40,635 nucleotides of DNA from Alphaproteobacteria bacterium (GTDB lineage: Bacteria > Pseudomonadota > Alphaproteobacteria > MPNO01 > UBA830): the NCBI GenBank assembly GCA_022822405.1, contig JAJEBT010000062.1:1-40635 (forward strand). The letters run 5' to 3'. The notes beneath the pieces were generated by a model, which did no database searches, was not told where the DNA came from, and worked only from the letters and a program-made list of their open reading frames with translations. This document shows, one piece after another, positions 26,605-35,557 of this stretch (within the stretch, counting starts at the first letter, position 1; each line of letters starts with the position of its first letter). The position numbers and the translations under genes are program-made.

Positions 26605-27354
26605 ATGGCAAACAGCACCCCGACACCCGGCGATCACATCGTCAAGTCGTACGATCAGGAACTCGAACATCTCGACAAGGACATCATCCGCATGGGCGGA
26701 CTCGCCGAGTCGCAGATCAGCCGCGCGGTGGAGGCCGTCGTGCAGCGCAACCCGGACCTTGCACAGGAGATCATCTCGGACGACGACCTGATCGACGATC
26801 TCAACTACGAGATCGACATCAAGGCGACGCGGCTGCTGGCGCTGCGCCAGCCGATGGCCCAGGATCTTCGCCAGATCGTGGCCGCTCTCAAGATCTCATC
26901 CGACCTGGAGCGGATCGGGGACTACGCGGCCAATATCGCGAAACGCTCGATCACGCTGTCCGCCGCCCCGCCGGCGGGCCCGGTCCAATCCATTCCGGGC
27001 ATGAGCAAGCTTGCCCAGCAGATGCTCAAGACCGTGCTCGACGCCTATATCGCCCGCGACGCCGACCGGGCCATCGAAGCCTGGCATGCGGACGAAACGC
27101 TGGACAATGCCTATGCCAACGTATTTCGCGAGGCGCTGCAGGTGATCGAAAACCCCAAACACGTCGCGGTCTGCACCCAGATCCTGTTCATCGCCAAGAA
27201 TGTCGAGCGAATCGGCGACCATGTCACCAATGTCGCAGAAACCATCTATTTCCTTGTCCACGGAGAACGGCTGCGCACGGCGAGGCCGCGGGGCCGGGAA
27301 GCGGAAGCATTCGACCTGCCGCTCTCGGGAACGGCAGAGGGCGCGACGGAATGA
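26605..27354 (+). CDS. phoU: Phosphate signalling protein PhoU
   Basis: The 249-residue all-helical protein has two PhoU repeats. Each contains a metal-binding motif: KISSDLERIGDYAANIAKR in the first half and IAKNVERIGDHVTNVAETIYF in the second (pattern E-R-x-x-D). It damps PhoR activity when phosphate is plentiful, linking transporter state to the kinase. GGAG precedes the ATG at 26605. Its stop overlaps the phoB start as ATGA, so the two are coupled. Length and repeats are normal; only the C-terminal 25 residues are poorly conserved and charged. Confidence 0.96.
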   Translation: MANSTPTPGDHIVKSYDQELEHLDKDIIRMGGLAESQISRAVEAVVQRNPDLAQEIISDDDLIDDLNYEIDIKATRLLALRQPMAQDLRQIVAALKISSDLERIGDYAANIAKRSITLSAAPPAGPVQSIPGMSKLAQQMLKTVLDAYIARDADRAIEAWHADETLDNAYANVFREALQVIENPKHVAVCTQILFIAKNVERIGDHVTNVAETIYFLVHGERLRTARPRGREAEAFDLPLSGTAEGATE

Positions 27355-28037
27355 CGCCGCTGGTCCTTCTCGTCGAAGACGAAACCGCGCTGGTGGATGT
27401 CCTCCGCTACAATCTCGAACGCGGAGGGTTCGATGTCGTGGCGACCGAGAGCGGCGAAAGGGCTCTCGAGATCGTCGACGAACGGGCCATAGACATCGTG
27501 CTTCTCGACTGGATGCTGCCGCACATGTCCGGCATCGAGGTCTGCCGCCAACTGCGGCGCCGGACCACCACCCGGGACCTGCCGATCATCATGCTGACCG
27601 CGCGCAGCGATCGGACGGATCGCGTACGCGGCCTCGATACCGGCGCCGACGACTATATTTCGAAGCCGGTGGCGCCCGACGAGCTGCTTGCGCGGATGCG
27701 CGCCGTCCTCCGCCGTGCGCGCCCGGCTCTGGCCGAAGAAAAGCTGATCTACGCAGACATCGAAATGAGCCTTTCCGAGTACAAGGTACGGCGCGGTGGC
27801 GAACTGATCGCACTCGGCCCGACGGAGTTCCGCCTGCTGCGCCATTTCATGGAACGGCCGGGCCGCGTGTTCTCCCGCAACCAGCTCATCGACGCGGTCT
27901 GGGGACACGATTTCTACATCGATTCCCGAACCGTCGACGTCCATATCCGCCGGTTGCGGAAGGCGCTCAACGCGGGCAAGAAAAAGGACCTGATCCGCAC
28001 CGTCAGGTCGGCCGGCTACGCCCTCGATGCGGGATAG
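27351..28037 (+). CDS. phoB: Phosphate regulon response regulator PhoB
   Basis: The 228-residue OmpR-family regulator has a receiver domain with acidic pocket VEDE, phospho-acceptor Asp53 in LLDWMLPHMSG, and Lys in YISKPVAP. The DNA-binding winged helix starts LGPTEFRLLRHFMERPGRVFSRNQLIDAVWG and ends VDVHIRRLRKALN. The DWMLP string and this helix match PhoB closely. It is phosphorylated by PhoR and binds Pho boxes, one of which may lie upstream of pstC in this window. Start overlaps the phoU stop. The gene order phoR-pstC-pstA-pstB-phoU-phoB is conserved in alphaproteobacteria. Confidence 0.96.
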   Translation: MTPLVLLVEDETALVDVLRYNLERGGFDVVATESGERALEIVDERAIDIVLLDWMLPHMSGIEVCRQLRRRTTTRDLPIIMLTARSDRTDRVRGLDTGADDYISKPVAPDELLARMRAVLRRARPALAEEKLIYADIEMSLSEYKVRRGGELIALGPTEFRLLRHFMERPGRVFSRNQLIDAVWGHDFYIDSRTVDVHIRRLRKALNAGKKKDLIRTVRSAGYALDAG

Positions 28038-28119
28038 CGCCGGCGCGGAGAGCTCCCTCGAGCGCAGCCGGCCGCGCAGACCACGACATGCACAGGCCTA
28101 GGGAGCGGCGTGACAGCAC

Positions 28120-29415
28120 CTAGCCGGACGCGGCGCCCGCCTCTTCGGCCGGCTGCTCGCCTTCGCGCCTCCGCATGGCGCGCACCAGCCACCACAGGAG
28201 CAGGATCGCGGGCACGGACGCTGCGCCGACACCGATGAAGAACAGGGTCCAGTCGCCGCCGAGCGCGTCCACCGCCCACCCCGAGACCGAGCCGAGCTGA
28301 ATGCGCGCGAAATTGCCGATCGACGCCAGCAGCGCGTACTGCGTGGCAGTGAACGCGAGATTGCACAGGCCAGAGAGATAGGCAACGAACGCGGTCGTCG
28401 CCATGCCTCCGGTCAGGTTGTCGAGGAAGACCACCGCCGCGAACAGCCCGAAATCCTTGCCTCCCGAAGCGAGCAAGGCGAACGCGAGATTGGTGGCCAT
28501 CATCAGGAAGGCGCCGAGGAACAGCGCCCGCATCACGCTGATGCGCACGCAGACCCATCCGCCGACGGCAACGCCGAGCAAGGTGGCGACAAGACCGACG
28601 GATTTCGAGTAGTTCGCGATCTCGACCCTCGTGAAACCGAGATCGACATAGAATACGCCCGCCATGCGGCCGAGCATTGCGTCTCCGAACTTGTAGAAGA
28701 CGATGACGGCCAGGACGAGGGCAGCCAACCAGCCAAGCCGCTGGAAGAATTCCGCAAGCGGCGCCACGGCTGCACGACGCAGCCGGTCGGCGACACCTGC
28801 CGAGGGAGGCGCCGGCTCGCGAAGACGGTCAGGCTCACGCGCAAAGAAAACGGCTGACGCCACCCCTGCGATGGCAAGCGCCGACAGCATGTAGGCCGTC
28901 GTCCAGCCGCCCCAGGCGGCGGCATAGAGCGCGCCGGCGCCGGTGACGAACGCGCCGGCATGCCAACCATAGATCGCGACCGCCGCGCCGGCTCCATACT
29001 CCTCGGGCTCGAGGATCTCGATCCGGTAGGCGTCGATGGCGACATCCTGGGTCGCGGACACGATCGAAATCATGAGGGCAGCAGCGGCAAGGACGGCGGT
29101 CGCTTCCGCCGGCTTCTGCAGTCCCATAGCGATCACCGCCGGCACCAGGGCAAGCTGGCAGGCCAGCAGCCATGACCGCCGCTGCCCGAGCGCGCGATGC
29201 AGGCCCGGCAGGCGCAGCCGGTCGACGAGCGGCGCCCACAGGAAATTGATCGCATAGGGGGTCGTGACCGCTCCGATCAAGCCGATCGACGTTCGCGAAA
29301 GGCCTTCCTCGCGCAGCCATATGGACAGCGTCGCAAACACCAGCGGCGCCGGCAGCCCGCTTGCCATCCCGAACAGGAAGATCGTCCGGAACCGGGAATC
29401 AAGGAGATACTTCAT
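28120..29415 (-). CDS. AmpG-like MFS muropeptide transporter
   Basis: The 431-residue protein has about 12 hydrophobic helices and the AmpG-type opening FRTIFLFGMASGLPAPLVFATLSIWLREEGLSRTSIGLIG. This is followed by the YAINFLWAPLVDRLRLPGL motif and by SATQDVAIDAYRIEIL, which is diagnostic of the family. AmpG carries anhydromuropeptides from periplasm to cytoplasm for cell-wall recycling and beta-lactamase signalling. The ATG at 29415 is the family-consistent start. It lies 75 bases downstream of typA on the same strand. Some AmpG-like proteins have other substrates, so the exact cargo is inferred. Confidence 0.86.
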   Translation of the reverse strand: MKYLLDSRFRTIFLFGMASGLPAPLVFATLSIWLREEGLSRTSIGLIGAVTTPYAINFLWAPLVDRLRLPGLHRALGQRRSWLLACQLALVPAVIAMGLQKPAEATAVLAAAALMISIVSATQDVAIDAYRIEILEPEEYGAGAAVAIYGWHAGAFVTGAGALYAAAWGGWTTAYMLSALAIAGVASAVFFAREPDRLREPAPPSAGVADRLRRAAVAPLAEFFQRLGWLAALVLAVIVFYKFGDAMLGRMAGVFYVDLGFTRVEIANYSKSVGLVATLLGVAVGGWVCVRISVMRALFLGAFLMMATNLAFALLASGGKDFGLFAAVVFLDNLTGGMATTAFVAYLSGLCNLAFTATQYALLASIGNFARIQLGSVSGWAVDALGGDWTLFFIGVGAASVPAILLLWWLVRAMRRREGEQPAEEAGAASG

Positions 29416-29490
29416 GCAGCCCTGCAGGAGTCCACGAGTCCCCCCGACCGCAACGGCACGGCCGGGCATGATCCGCAGGCCCCGGCAGGC

Positions 29491-31329
29491 CTATGCCGGG
29501 GCGGCACCGGAGGCATGCCTGCGGCTCTCGCGCTTGCGCGCAGTGGCGTCAAGCACGCGCTTGCGCAGCCTGACGTGAGCCGGTGTCACTTCGACGAGCT
29601 CGTCGTCCTCGATATAGCCGATGGCGTCTTCAAGACTGAGTCGTCTCGGCGGCGTCAGCCGTATCGCGTCGTCATTCCCGGCAGCACGGATATTGGTCAG
29701 CTTCTTGGTCCGGAGCACGTTTACGGCAAGATCGACATCCCGGCTGTGCTCGCCGACGATCATGCCTTCGTAGACGTCGGCGCCGCGATCAATGAACAGT
29801 TCGCCGCGTTCCTCAAGAGCTGCCAGCGCATAGGGCACCGCCCGCCCGGCGCCGTTGGCGACGAGCACGCCGGCGCGGCGTCCGGCAACCGGCCCCTTCA
29901 CGGGGCCGTAGGCGTGAAAGATCCGGCTCATGACGCCGGTCCCGCGGGTTTCGTTCAGGAATTTTCCGTGCCAGCCGATCAGTCCGCGCGAAGGTGCATG
30001 GAAGACCAGCCTCGTCTTGCCGCCGCCCGACGGCCCCATGTCGATCATCTCGCCATGGCGCTCCCCCATGGCGCCGATCACCACACCGACAAATTCGTCA
30101 TCGACATCGATGACGACCTCCTCGATCGGTTCGATCCGCCCGCCGGTCCGGTCGTCAGTGCGCAGGAGCACGCGCGGACGCGACAGCGACAGCTCATACC
30201 CCTCGCGCCGCATCGTTTCGACAAGAACGCCGAGTTGCAGCTCGCCGCGGCCCCGGACCTCGAACACGTTCTCGTCTTCCGTCTGGCCCACCGAAATCGC
30301 GACGTTGCCTTCCGCTTCACGGTAGAGGCGCGCGCCGAGCATGCGCGAGGTGAGCTTGTCGCCATCATTGCCGGCCAGGGGCGAATCGTTGATCGAGAAA
30401 TACATCGACAATGTCGGCGGATCGACGGGGCGCGCGGGAATCGGCTCGGGGTGTTCGGGATCGCAGACCGTGTCGGCAACGGACGCGTGCCGGAGACCGG
30501 CGACGGCGACGATGTCTCCGGCGGCAACCTCCGCGACCGGAACCCGCTCGACGCCGCGGAACGCCAGGAGCTTCGTCAGGCGCGCGGTTTCCAGCGGCTC
30601 TCCGTCGCGTCCGACGGCAACCACCGGCGCATTGTTTCGCGCCGTGCCGCGTTCGACGCGTCCGATCAGCACACGGCCGAGATAAGCATCGTTCTCGAGG
30701 ATCGTTGCCAGCATTGCGAACGACGCATCTGCGCTGGCGGTGGGTGGCGGCACATGGGCGACGATTGTGTTGAACAGCGGCGCCATCGTTTCACGCGGGC
30801 CGTCGGGAGAGTTTGCCGACCAGCCTTCCCTGGCCGATGCGTAGAGCATCGTGAAGTCGAGCTGCTCATCGCTCGCGCCGAGTGCGGCAAACAGGTCGAA
30901 GATTTCGACCTCGACCTCTTCCGCACGCTGGTCGGGACGATCGAGCTTGTTGATGACCACGATCGGCCGCAGGCCCAGCGCAAGGGCCTTCGCGGTCACG
31001 AACTTGGTCTGCGGCATCGGTCCTTCCGTGGCATCAACGAGGACCAGAACACCGTCCACCATGGTCAGGATGCGCTCGACCTCGCCCCCGAAATCCGCAT
31101 GGCCGGGGGTATCGACAAGATTGATTCGCACGCCCTTCCACATGACCGAGGCGCATTTGGCAAGGATCGTGATCCCGCGTTCCCGTTCGAGAGCGCCGGA
31201 ATCCATGATGCGATCGGCAACCTGCTGTCCGTCACGGAAACTGCCGGACTGGCGCAGCAACTGGTCGATCAGGCTGGTCTTGCCATGATCGACATGAGCA
31301 ATGATCGCAATGTTGCGAAGTCCGGTCAT
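29491..31329 (-). CDS. typA: Ribosome-associated GTPase TypA/BipA
   Basis: The 612-residue translational GTPase has the complete set of elements: G1 AHVDHGKTS (residues 11-19), switch I with RGITILAK, G3 DTPGHADFGGEVER, and NKLD. Domain II and a TypA-specific C-terminus (GSRGLIGWHGKFLNETRGTG-like segment, FHAYGPVKGPVAGRRAGVLVANGAGRA) follow. BipA acts in ribosome assembly and stress or low-temperature growth. It begins MTGLRNIAIIAHVDHGKT, as homologues do. The upstream kinase gene is only 46 bases away on the same strand, and the AmpG-like gene follows. Confidence 0.96.
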   Translation of the reverse strand: MTGLRNIAIIAHVDHGKTSLIDQLLRQSGSFRDGQQVADRIMDSGALERERGITILAKCASVMWKGVRINLVDTPGHADFGGEVERILTMVDGVLVLVDATEGPMPQTKFVTAKALALGLRPIVVINKLDRPDQRAEEVEVEIFDLFAALGASDEQLDFTMLYASAREGWSANSPDGPRETMAPLFNTIVAHVPPPTASADASFAMLATILENDAYLGRVLIGRVERGTARNNAPVVAVGRDGEPLETARLTKLLAFRGVERVPVAEVAAGDIVAVAGLRHASVADTVCDPEHPEPIPARPVDPPTLSMYFSINDSPLAGNDGDKLTSRMLGARLYREAEGNVAISVGQTEDENVFEVRGRGELQLGVLVETMRREGYELSLSRPRVLLRTDDRTGGRIEPIEEVVIDVDDEFVGVVIGAMGERHGEMIDMGPSGGGKTRLVFHAPSRGLIGWHGKFLNETRGTGVMSRIFHAYGPVKGPVAGRRAGVLVANGAGRAVPYALAALEERGELFIDRGADVYEGMIVGEHSRDVDLAVNVLRTKKLTNIRAAGNDDAIRLTPPRRLSLEDAIGYIEDDELVEVTPAHVRLRKRVLDATARKRESRRHASGAAPA

Positions 31330-31375
31330 CGTTCAACCGCTTGAGCCTGCTCCCGATCCGGTGGCGCCCGGGAGT

Positions 31376-32356
31376 CTAGCCGAGGGCCTCTCTGACAATG
31401 TCGCTCAGCGGGGTCTCGGGCCTCGCCCCGTAATGGCTGATGATCTCGGCGGCACAGATGGCCCCCACCCGCCCCGCAACGTCGAGCTCGTACCCCCTCG
31501 TCAGGCCGAACAGCACGCCAGCCGCATAGAGGTCGCCGGCTCCTGTCGTATCGACGACGTCAGCGACCGGTTCGGCGTCGACATGGAACCTTTCGCCGTT
31601 GCCGATGATCACGGATCCCGCCTCGCCGCGCGTGATCACGGCGGTCTCGACCTGGGCCGAGACCAGGTCAGCCGCATCATCGAAGGACTCCACCTCGTAC
31701 AGGGAGATGATTTCATCGCTGTTGGCAAACAGGATATCCACATGACCTGCGACGAGCTGACGGAATGCGGCACGATGGCGCGCGACGCAGAACGGATCCG
31801 AGAGCGTCAGCGCAACCCGGTTGCCGGCCGCGTGGGAGAGTTCGGCGGCACGCACGAACGCCTGCTTCGCCAGGTCGAGGTCGAACAGGTAGCCTTCGAG
31901 ATAAGTGATCTGCGCGTCGCGGATGGCGGCGGGATCGATATCGTCCGGGCCGAGCAGACTGCTGACACCCAGCGATGTCTGCATGGTGCGGTCGGCATCC
32001 GGCGTGACAAAGATCAGGCAGCGCGCGGTCGCCGGACCCTCGGCAGCGGCCGGCAGACAGCAGTCGACCCCGATTGCCGCCATGTCGTGCTGGAACGCCC
32101 GGCCGGATTCATCTTGCTGCACCTTGCCGACGAAGGCGACGCTGCTTCCGAGTGAGGCCATGGCGGCGAGGCTGTTGGCGACAGAGCCGCCGGAACTCAG
32201 TTTCGCAGCCGTCATCTCGCCCATCAGGCGATCCGCCTCCTCGGGCTCGATAAGCGTCATCGCGCCCTTGTTGAGGGCAAGCCGCTCGACATCGGCAAAG
32301 TCCGCCCGGGCAATGACGTCGACAACAGCGTTGCCGACCCCAACCACATCGTACAT
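31376..32356 (-). CDS. PfkB-family kinase, adenosine kinase-like
   Basis: The 326-residue ribokinase-fold protein contains GGSVANSLAAMASLG in the substrate lid region and the catalytic-base/anion-hole motif VVDTTGAGDLYAAGVLFGLTRG near the C-terminus. The opening YDVVGVGNAVVDVIAR and the HISRYGARPE-like ending (HYGARPETPL) match the alphaproteobacterial branch usually annotated as adenosine kinase. It would phosphorylate adenosine or a sugar with ATP in the cytoplasm. GGAG with seven-base spacing supports the ATG at 32356. It is probably co-transcribed with typA. Substrate is family inference. Confidence 0.85.
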   Translation of the reverse strand: MYDVVGVGNAVVDVIARADFADVERLALNKGAMTLIEPEEADRLMGEMTAAKLSSGGSVANSLAAMASLGSSVAFVGKVQQDESGRAFQHDMAAIGVDCCLPAAAEGPATARCLIFVTPDADRTMQTSLGVSSLLGPDDIDPAAIRDAQITYLEGYLFDLDLAKQAFVRAAELSHAAGNRVALTLSDPFCVARHRAAFRQLVAGHVDILFANSDEIISLYEVESFDDAADLVSAQVETAVITRGEAGSVIIGNGERFHVDAEPVADVVDTTGAGDLYAAGVLFGLTRGYELDVAGRVGAICAAEIISHYGARPETPLSDIVREALG

Positions 32357-32778
32357 TTCACGCTCCGCTACTGCAGTGACAACGACCAGCGGCGTTTATA
32401 GCCGGGATCGCGACACGAGACATCCTCGCGTCCGACCACGAGCGGTGACCGTGGTTCCGGACCGGATTCCGGTGGGGTGCCGCCGATTCCCGATTGTCAT
32501 GCCCGGAAACGATGAACTATAATGCAGCCGTGCCTCTTCCTGTGCATCTGTCGGCGGAACAGGCTGTGCGGCAACGGCCGCGGGACGGGTCGCAACACCA
32601 CGGCACGGTGGCGCTGACCCACCGGCTTTATGGCGAATTGTCCGGACGCCTGCAGCCACACGAAACGATGTTGCGGTGGAAGGCCTGATCGCTTCTGGAC
32701 GGATGGGCAGCCGGAAGGGCGCGCCGGCAACCGGCAGTATTTCGGTGCAATCGAAGGGTCGCCAACAGGGAAGGCATC
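32357..32778. other. Intergenic region with a long bactofilin leader
   Basis: This 422-base gap separates the minus-strand kinase gene from the plus-strand bactofilin gene. It holds a strong promoter-like sequence (32494-32523). From it to the bactofilin ATG is roughly 250 bases of putative untranslated leader. I see no tRNA, known riboswitch or convincing small gene in the leader; an open frame at 32512-32688 lacks homology I recognise. Confidence 0.5.
32494..32523 (+). promoter_or_regulatory. Strong sigma-70-like promoter upstream of bactofilin gene
   Basis: TTGTCA (32494-32499) and a perfect TATAAT (32518-32523) are separated by 18 bases. This is the closest match to the bacterial consensus I found in the window. 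Transcription would begin near 32530, leaving a leader of about 250 bases before the ATG at 32779. Confidence 0.6.
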
Positions 32779-33273
32779 ATGGACAGCAACGAGGAAACCA
32801 CCAAATCCGAGGCCCCGCCGAAGGCGGACGGGGAACCGGCCGACGCGCGGGCCGGCGCCCGGCTTCCCCCTGCAGCGGCGAACCCGATGCGGGCCCCTGA
32901 TCCCCTGCACTCGGGCCGGGCTGCACCGAGACAGGCCGAGCCGGATAACAAGAAACTCATCGTTGGCCGCGACATCAAGCTGACGGGCAACATCGGTTCC
33001 TGCGAGAGAATCATCGTCGAGGGCGATGTCGAGGCCGAACTGACGGATTGCCGGGAAATCGAGGTCTCCTCCAACGGAACATTCAACGGCGAAGCCGATG
33101 TGGAAAAAGCCATCATCAGCGGCAAATTCGAAGGCCAACTTACCGTCCGCAACACGCTTTCCGTCCGCTCGGGCGGGCGGGTGGCAGGCACCATCAGGTT
33201 CGGCCAGCTCGAAGTCGAGCCCGGTGGAGAAATAGTCGGCGACATCGGGACCGTATCCGACCGGAAATCCTAG
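32779..33273 (+). CDS. Bactofilin (polymer-forming cytoskeletal protein)
   Basis: The 164-residue protein has a disordered Pro/Ala-rich N-terminus (about residues 1-55), then a right-handed beta-helix of the bactofilin family: KLIVGRDIKLTGNIGSCERIIVEGDVEAEL, EVSSNGTFNGEADVEKAIISGKFEGQLTV, and the repeat SGGRVAGTIRFGQLEVEPGGEIVGDI. The periodic G-x-V/I pattern with about 17-residue spacing shows the helix rungs. Bactofilins polymerise without nucleotide and organise envelope enzymes in alphaproteobacteria. AGGGAAGG lies just upstream of the ATG. Unlike many bactofilin loci, no M23 peptidase gene is adjacent. A lipoprotein gene follows 90 bases downstream. Confidence 0.93.
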   Translation: MDSNEETTKSEAPPKADGEPADARAGARLPPAAANPMRAPDPLHSGRAAPRQAEPDNKKLIVGRDIKLTGNIGSCERIIVEGDVEAELTDCREIEVSSNGTFNGEADVEKAIISGKFEGQLTVRNTLSVRSGGRVAGTIRFGQLEVEPGGEIVGDIGTVSDRKS

Positions 33274-33363
33274 GATGAACGGCAGTTGGCGCCTTTACCG
33301 TCGTCATCCGGCCGACCGGCCCGCCTCCGCGACCGAACACGCAGCCGGCTGATCTCCAGCGCA

Positions 33364-33948
33364 ATGCGCTCGCCGCACGGCTTGTCCCCCGGACTCCTCG
33401 TCCTCGTTCTGGCTGCCGGCCTCGGCCTGTCGGGATGCCGTCTCACGGACATGCCTTCGGCATCTCCTCCTCCCGCCACATCCGCGACCGATACCGGCGA
33501 CCGGACTTCTGCCGCCGGGCCAGCGCCAGAGCCAGCACCGACGCCAGCGGCCAGAGCGCCGGAGCCGTCTCCCGGAACCGGCGGCCAGGAGCAGCAGGTT
33601 TCCCTCAGGCCGGAACAGATGCTTGGCATGACCCGCGCCGAAATCGACGGGCTGTTCGGCAAGCCAGCCTTCGTTCGCCGCGAACCGCCAGCGGAATTCC
33701 GGCGCTACCGGACGCCGAACTGTCTTGTCGAACTCTATTTCTACCGGCGGAACAACGTGCATGTGCTGGACCACGTCGAACTCCGTGGCCTGCGCGGCGG
33801 CAGCAGCGACGCCAGGTGCCTGGCATCGCTGCTCAGATCGCGAACGGGCGCGGTCCGCGACGGCCGGAACCGGGGACTGTCCGACATCCCCGCCCGCAGG
33901 GATCTGTCCTGGCACAGGACGGACGAGAGCAGGCGAAGGAACTCCTGA
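33364..33948 (+). CDS. Predicted lipoprotein of unknown function
   Basis: The 194-residue protein begins with a lipoprotein signal: a hydrophobic stretch LLVLVLAAGLGLSGC, with a lipobox LSGC and Cys near residue 25. A Pro/Ala/Thr-rich linker (about 30-75) follows. The conserved part is EQMLGMTRAEIDGLFGKPAFVRREPPAEFRRYRTPNCLVELYFY, which resembles the SmpA/BamE-like (OmlA) pattern of G-x-T-x-x-E-I-x-x-x-x-G-x-P. I see a short beta-rich fold and no catalytic signature. It is likely anchored to the periplasmic face of a membrane. Its position between bactofilin and fxsA suggests an envelope role, which is inference. The frame is open upstream to 33286, but the lipobox fixes the start near 33364. 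Confidence 0.78.
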   Translation: MRSPHGLSPGLLVLVLAAGLGLSGCRLTDMPSASPPPATSATDTGDRTSAAGPAPEPAPTPAARAPEPSPGTGGQEQQVSLRPEQMLGMTRAEIDGLFGKPAFVRREPPAEFRRYRTPNCLVELYFYRRNNVHVLDHVELRGLRGGSSDARCLASLLRSRTGAVRDGRNRGLSDIPARRDLSWHRTDESRRRNS

Positions 33949-34147
33949 CGGCCCGGCGCCGCAAGCCGACACGACGCGTCTTGCCGCGCTGAGCAGACCC
34001 GGTCGGCGTTCCGCCCCAGGATGCCCTTCGCACCTACGCGACCGCATGCGGGCAACGACTTCCCACGGGTCGGGCGGCCGGGAAGGACTGGCTCCACGTC
34101 CGTCCGCCGGACCGGGATCCGATCCGAACGACCGGATAGCTGCCGCT

Positions 34148-34654
34148 TCAGGAAGTCGGTCGCCTGTTCCGGGCTCCTGATTTCCTCTCGATTTCCTCGA
34201 ACTCCCCGTCGATTACCGGACCAGCCCCGTCACCCCCGCCGGAATCGCCGGACCAGCCATCCGGACCGCCGCTCGCGGCAGCCGAGACCACATGTCCGCG
34301 CTTCGCGAGACCGCTGAGCAGCCCTCGCGCAACCCATAGTCGGAAGGGCGGAATCATGAGGGCGAACCCGACAAGGTCGGTAAAGAACCCCGGCGTGAGA
34401 AGGAACGCGCCGGCGACGAGCAGGCACAGGCCGTCGAAGACCTCGGCCACGGGAAGCTCGTTGCGGAGCATGCTCTCGCGGAAACGGCGCAAAACGGCCA
34501 GGCCCTGCAGGCGCAGCAGCGCGGAACCCGCAACCGCCGTGGCGATCACCACGCCGATCGTCGGCCACAGACCGATCCAACTGCCAATCTCGATGAACGC
34601 GGCGATCTCGATAACCGGAATGGCGATGAACGCTGCAAGTAAGATGACTGCCAT
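34148..34654 (-). CDS. fxsA: FxsA family membrane protein
   Basis: The 168-residue protein has the FxsA pattern: a first helix AVILLAAFIAIPVIEIAAFIEIGSWIGLWPTIGVVIATAVAGSALLRLQGL, then LLVAGAFLLTPGFFTDLVGFALMIPPFR. The G-x-x-L-L-L-T-P-G-F-x-T-D motif is diagnostic. E. coli FxsA overproduction suppresses phage exclusion by F plasmid PifA; its normal function is not known. A glycine-rich disordered tail (GGPDGWSGDSGGG) ends it. It is divergent from the Tim44-like gene across 177 bases, and convergent with the lipoprotein gene. Confidence 0.92.
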   Translation of the reverse strand: MAVILLAAFIAIPVIEIAAFIEIGSWIGLWPTIGVVIATAVAGSALLRLQGLAVLRRFRESMLRNELPVAEVFDGLCLLVAGAFLLTPGFFTDLVGFALMIPPFRLWVARGLLSGLAKRGHVVSAAASGGPDGWSGDSGGGDGAGPVIDGEFEEIERKSGARNRRPTS

Positions 34655-34708
34655 GCTTGCGATTTCCGGGCTAACGCCTTATGTACAGTACTGACGGCAG
34701 GGTGTACG

Positions 34709-34725
34709 CTTTCGAACGAAAGTTC
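34709..34725. promoter_or_regulatory. Palindrome between divergent fxsA and Tim44-like gene
   Basis: CTTTCG-AA-CGAAAG (34709-34722) overlaps GAAC-GAAA-GTTC (34714-34725), giving two nested inverted repeats in the divergent promoter region. It could be an operator for either gene, but no regulator is implied by the sequence. Confidence 0.3.
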
Positions 34726-34831
34726 AATGCCGGAGCGCGGTTGCGTGATCATGCCCTGTGCGCGCCCGCCGGCCCTGGCGGCGGAAGATTTGGCCGGGGC
34801 CATATCAGGGGATCTGCAGAAAGCTGGTCAA

Positions 34832-35557
34832 ATGGGCAACGGATTTCAATTCCTTGACATCATCCTCTTCGCCATGGTTGCGGCTTTCCTGGTGCTCAGG
34901 CTGCGGAACGTGCTCGGCAAGAAGACGGGGCATCAGCGGGAGCGGCAGAACCCGTTCGCCGAACGCAGCCAGGAAATGAACGAGGACAAAGTCGTCGAAC
35001 TTCCCAATCGTCGCGCGGACAACGGTGCGGAACCCGACTTTGAAGACGATGAGGAGACCGCCGCCCAGGCGCACCGCCCGGACCCCGCATACGATTCCGA
35101 CGACGACAGATTGGTGGCGGGCATCGAGAATATCCGCGAGGAGGACAGATTCTTCGATCCCGCCGGGTTCCTCGAGGGCGCGAACGGCGCGTTCGAAATG
35201 ATCGTCAGAGCGTTTTCCGCCGGCGAACTCGACAGACTCCAGCCCCTGCTTGCGGAAGATGTCTTCGAACAATTCAGGGACGCCGTCGAGGAACGCGCCC
35301 GGGCAAACGAGACGCTTGAGACGGAAATCACGGGTATCTCGTCAAGCATCGTCGACGCCGGCATGGCAGGGCGGGATGCGGTCGTAACCGTCTGTTTCAA
35401 GTCGGGCCAGATCAACGTCACGCGGGATGCGGAAAACAGGATCATTGACGGCGATCCCAACGACGTTACCGAGATCGAGGATATCTGGACCTTCCGCCGG
35501 GACACGCAATCGGCCGATCCCAACTGGAAGCTGGTGGAGACCGGCGCACAGCAGTGA
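34832..35557 (+). CDS. Tim44-like (TimA) membrane-anchored protein
   Basis: The 241-residue protein begins with one membrane anchor, FQFLDIILFAMVAAFLVLRLRNVLGKKTG, followed by a charged linker. The Tim44-like domain follows: FLEGANGAFEMIVRAFSAGELDRLQPLLAEDVFEQFRDAVEERAR, and IEDIWTFRRDTQSADPNWKLVETGAQ. Bacterial Tim44-like proteins of alphaproteobacteria are the proposed ancestors of the mitochondrial import component; their bacterial role is unsettled. The W-F/RRD ending is diagnostic. Its stop overlaps the mltA start as GTGA, so it is coupled to a peptidoglycan lyase. The ATG at 34832 is used; the frame upstream is likely leader. Confidence 0.92.
   Translation: MGNGFQFLDIILFAMVAAFLVLRLRNVLGKKTGHQRERQNPFAERSQEMNEDKVVELPNRRADNGAEPDFEDDEETAAQAHRPDPAYDSDDDRLVAGIENIREEDRFFDPAGFLEGANGAFEMIVRAFSAGELDRLQPLLAEDVFEQFRDAVEERARANETLETEITGISSSIVDAGMAGRDAVVTVCFKSGQINVTRDAENRIIDGDPNDVTEIEDIWTFRRDTQSADPNWKLVETGAQQ

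Noticed and set aside
28038..28119. Terminator between phoB and the convergent AmpG-like gene
   Set aside because: Several GC-rich inverted repeats exist but none has a clear stem followed by a T-run.
32512..32688. Small open reading frame in the bactofilin leader
   Set aside because: There is no ribosome binding site of note, no hydrophobic or conserved segment, and the composition looks non-coding.
34714..34725. GAACGAAAGTTC as a LexA (SOS) box
   Set aside because: This 4-4-4 palindrome resembles the Gram-positive LexA site. Alphaproteobacterial LexA uses GTTC-N7-GTTC, and neither neighbouring gene is an SOS gene.
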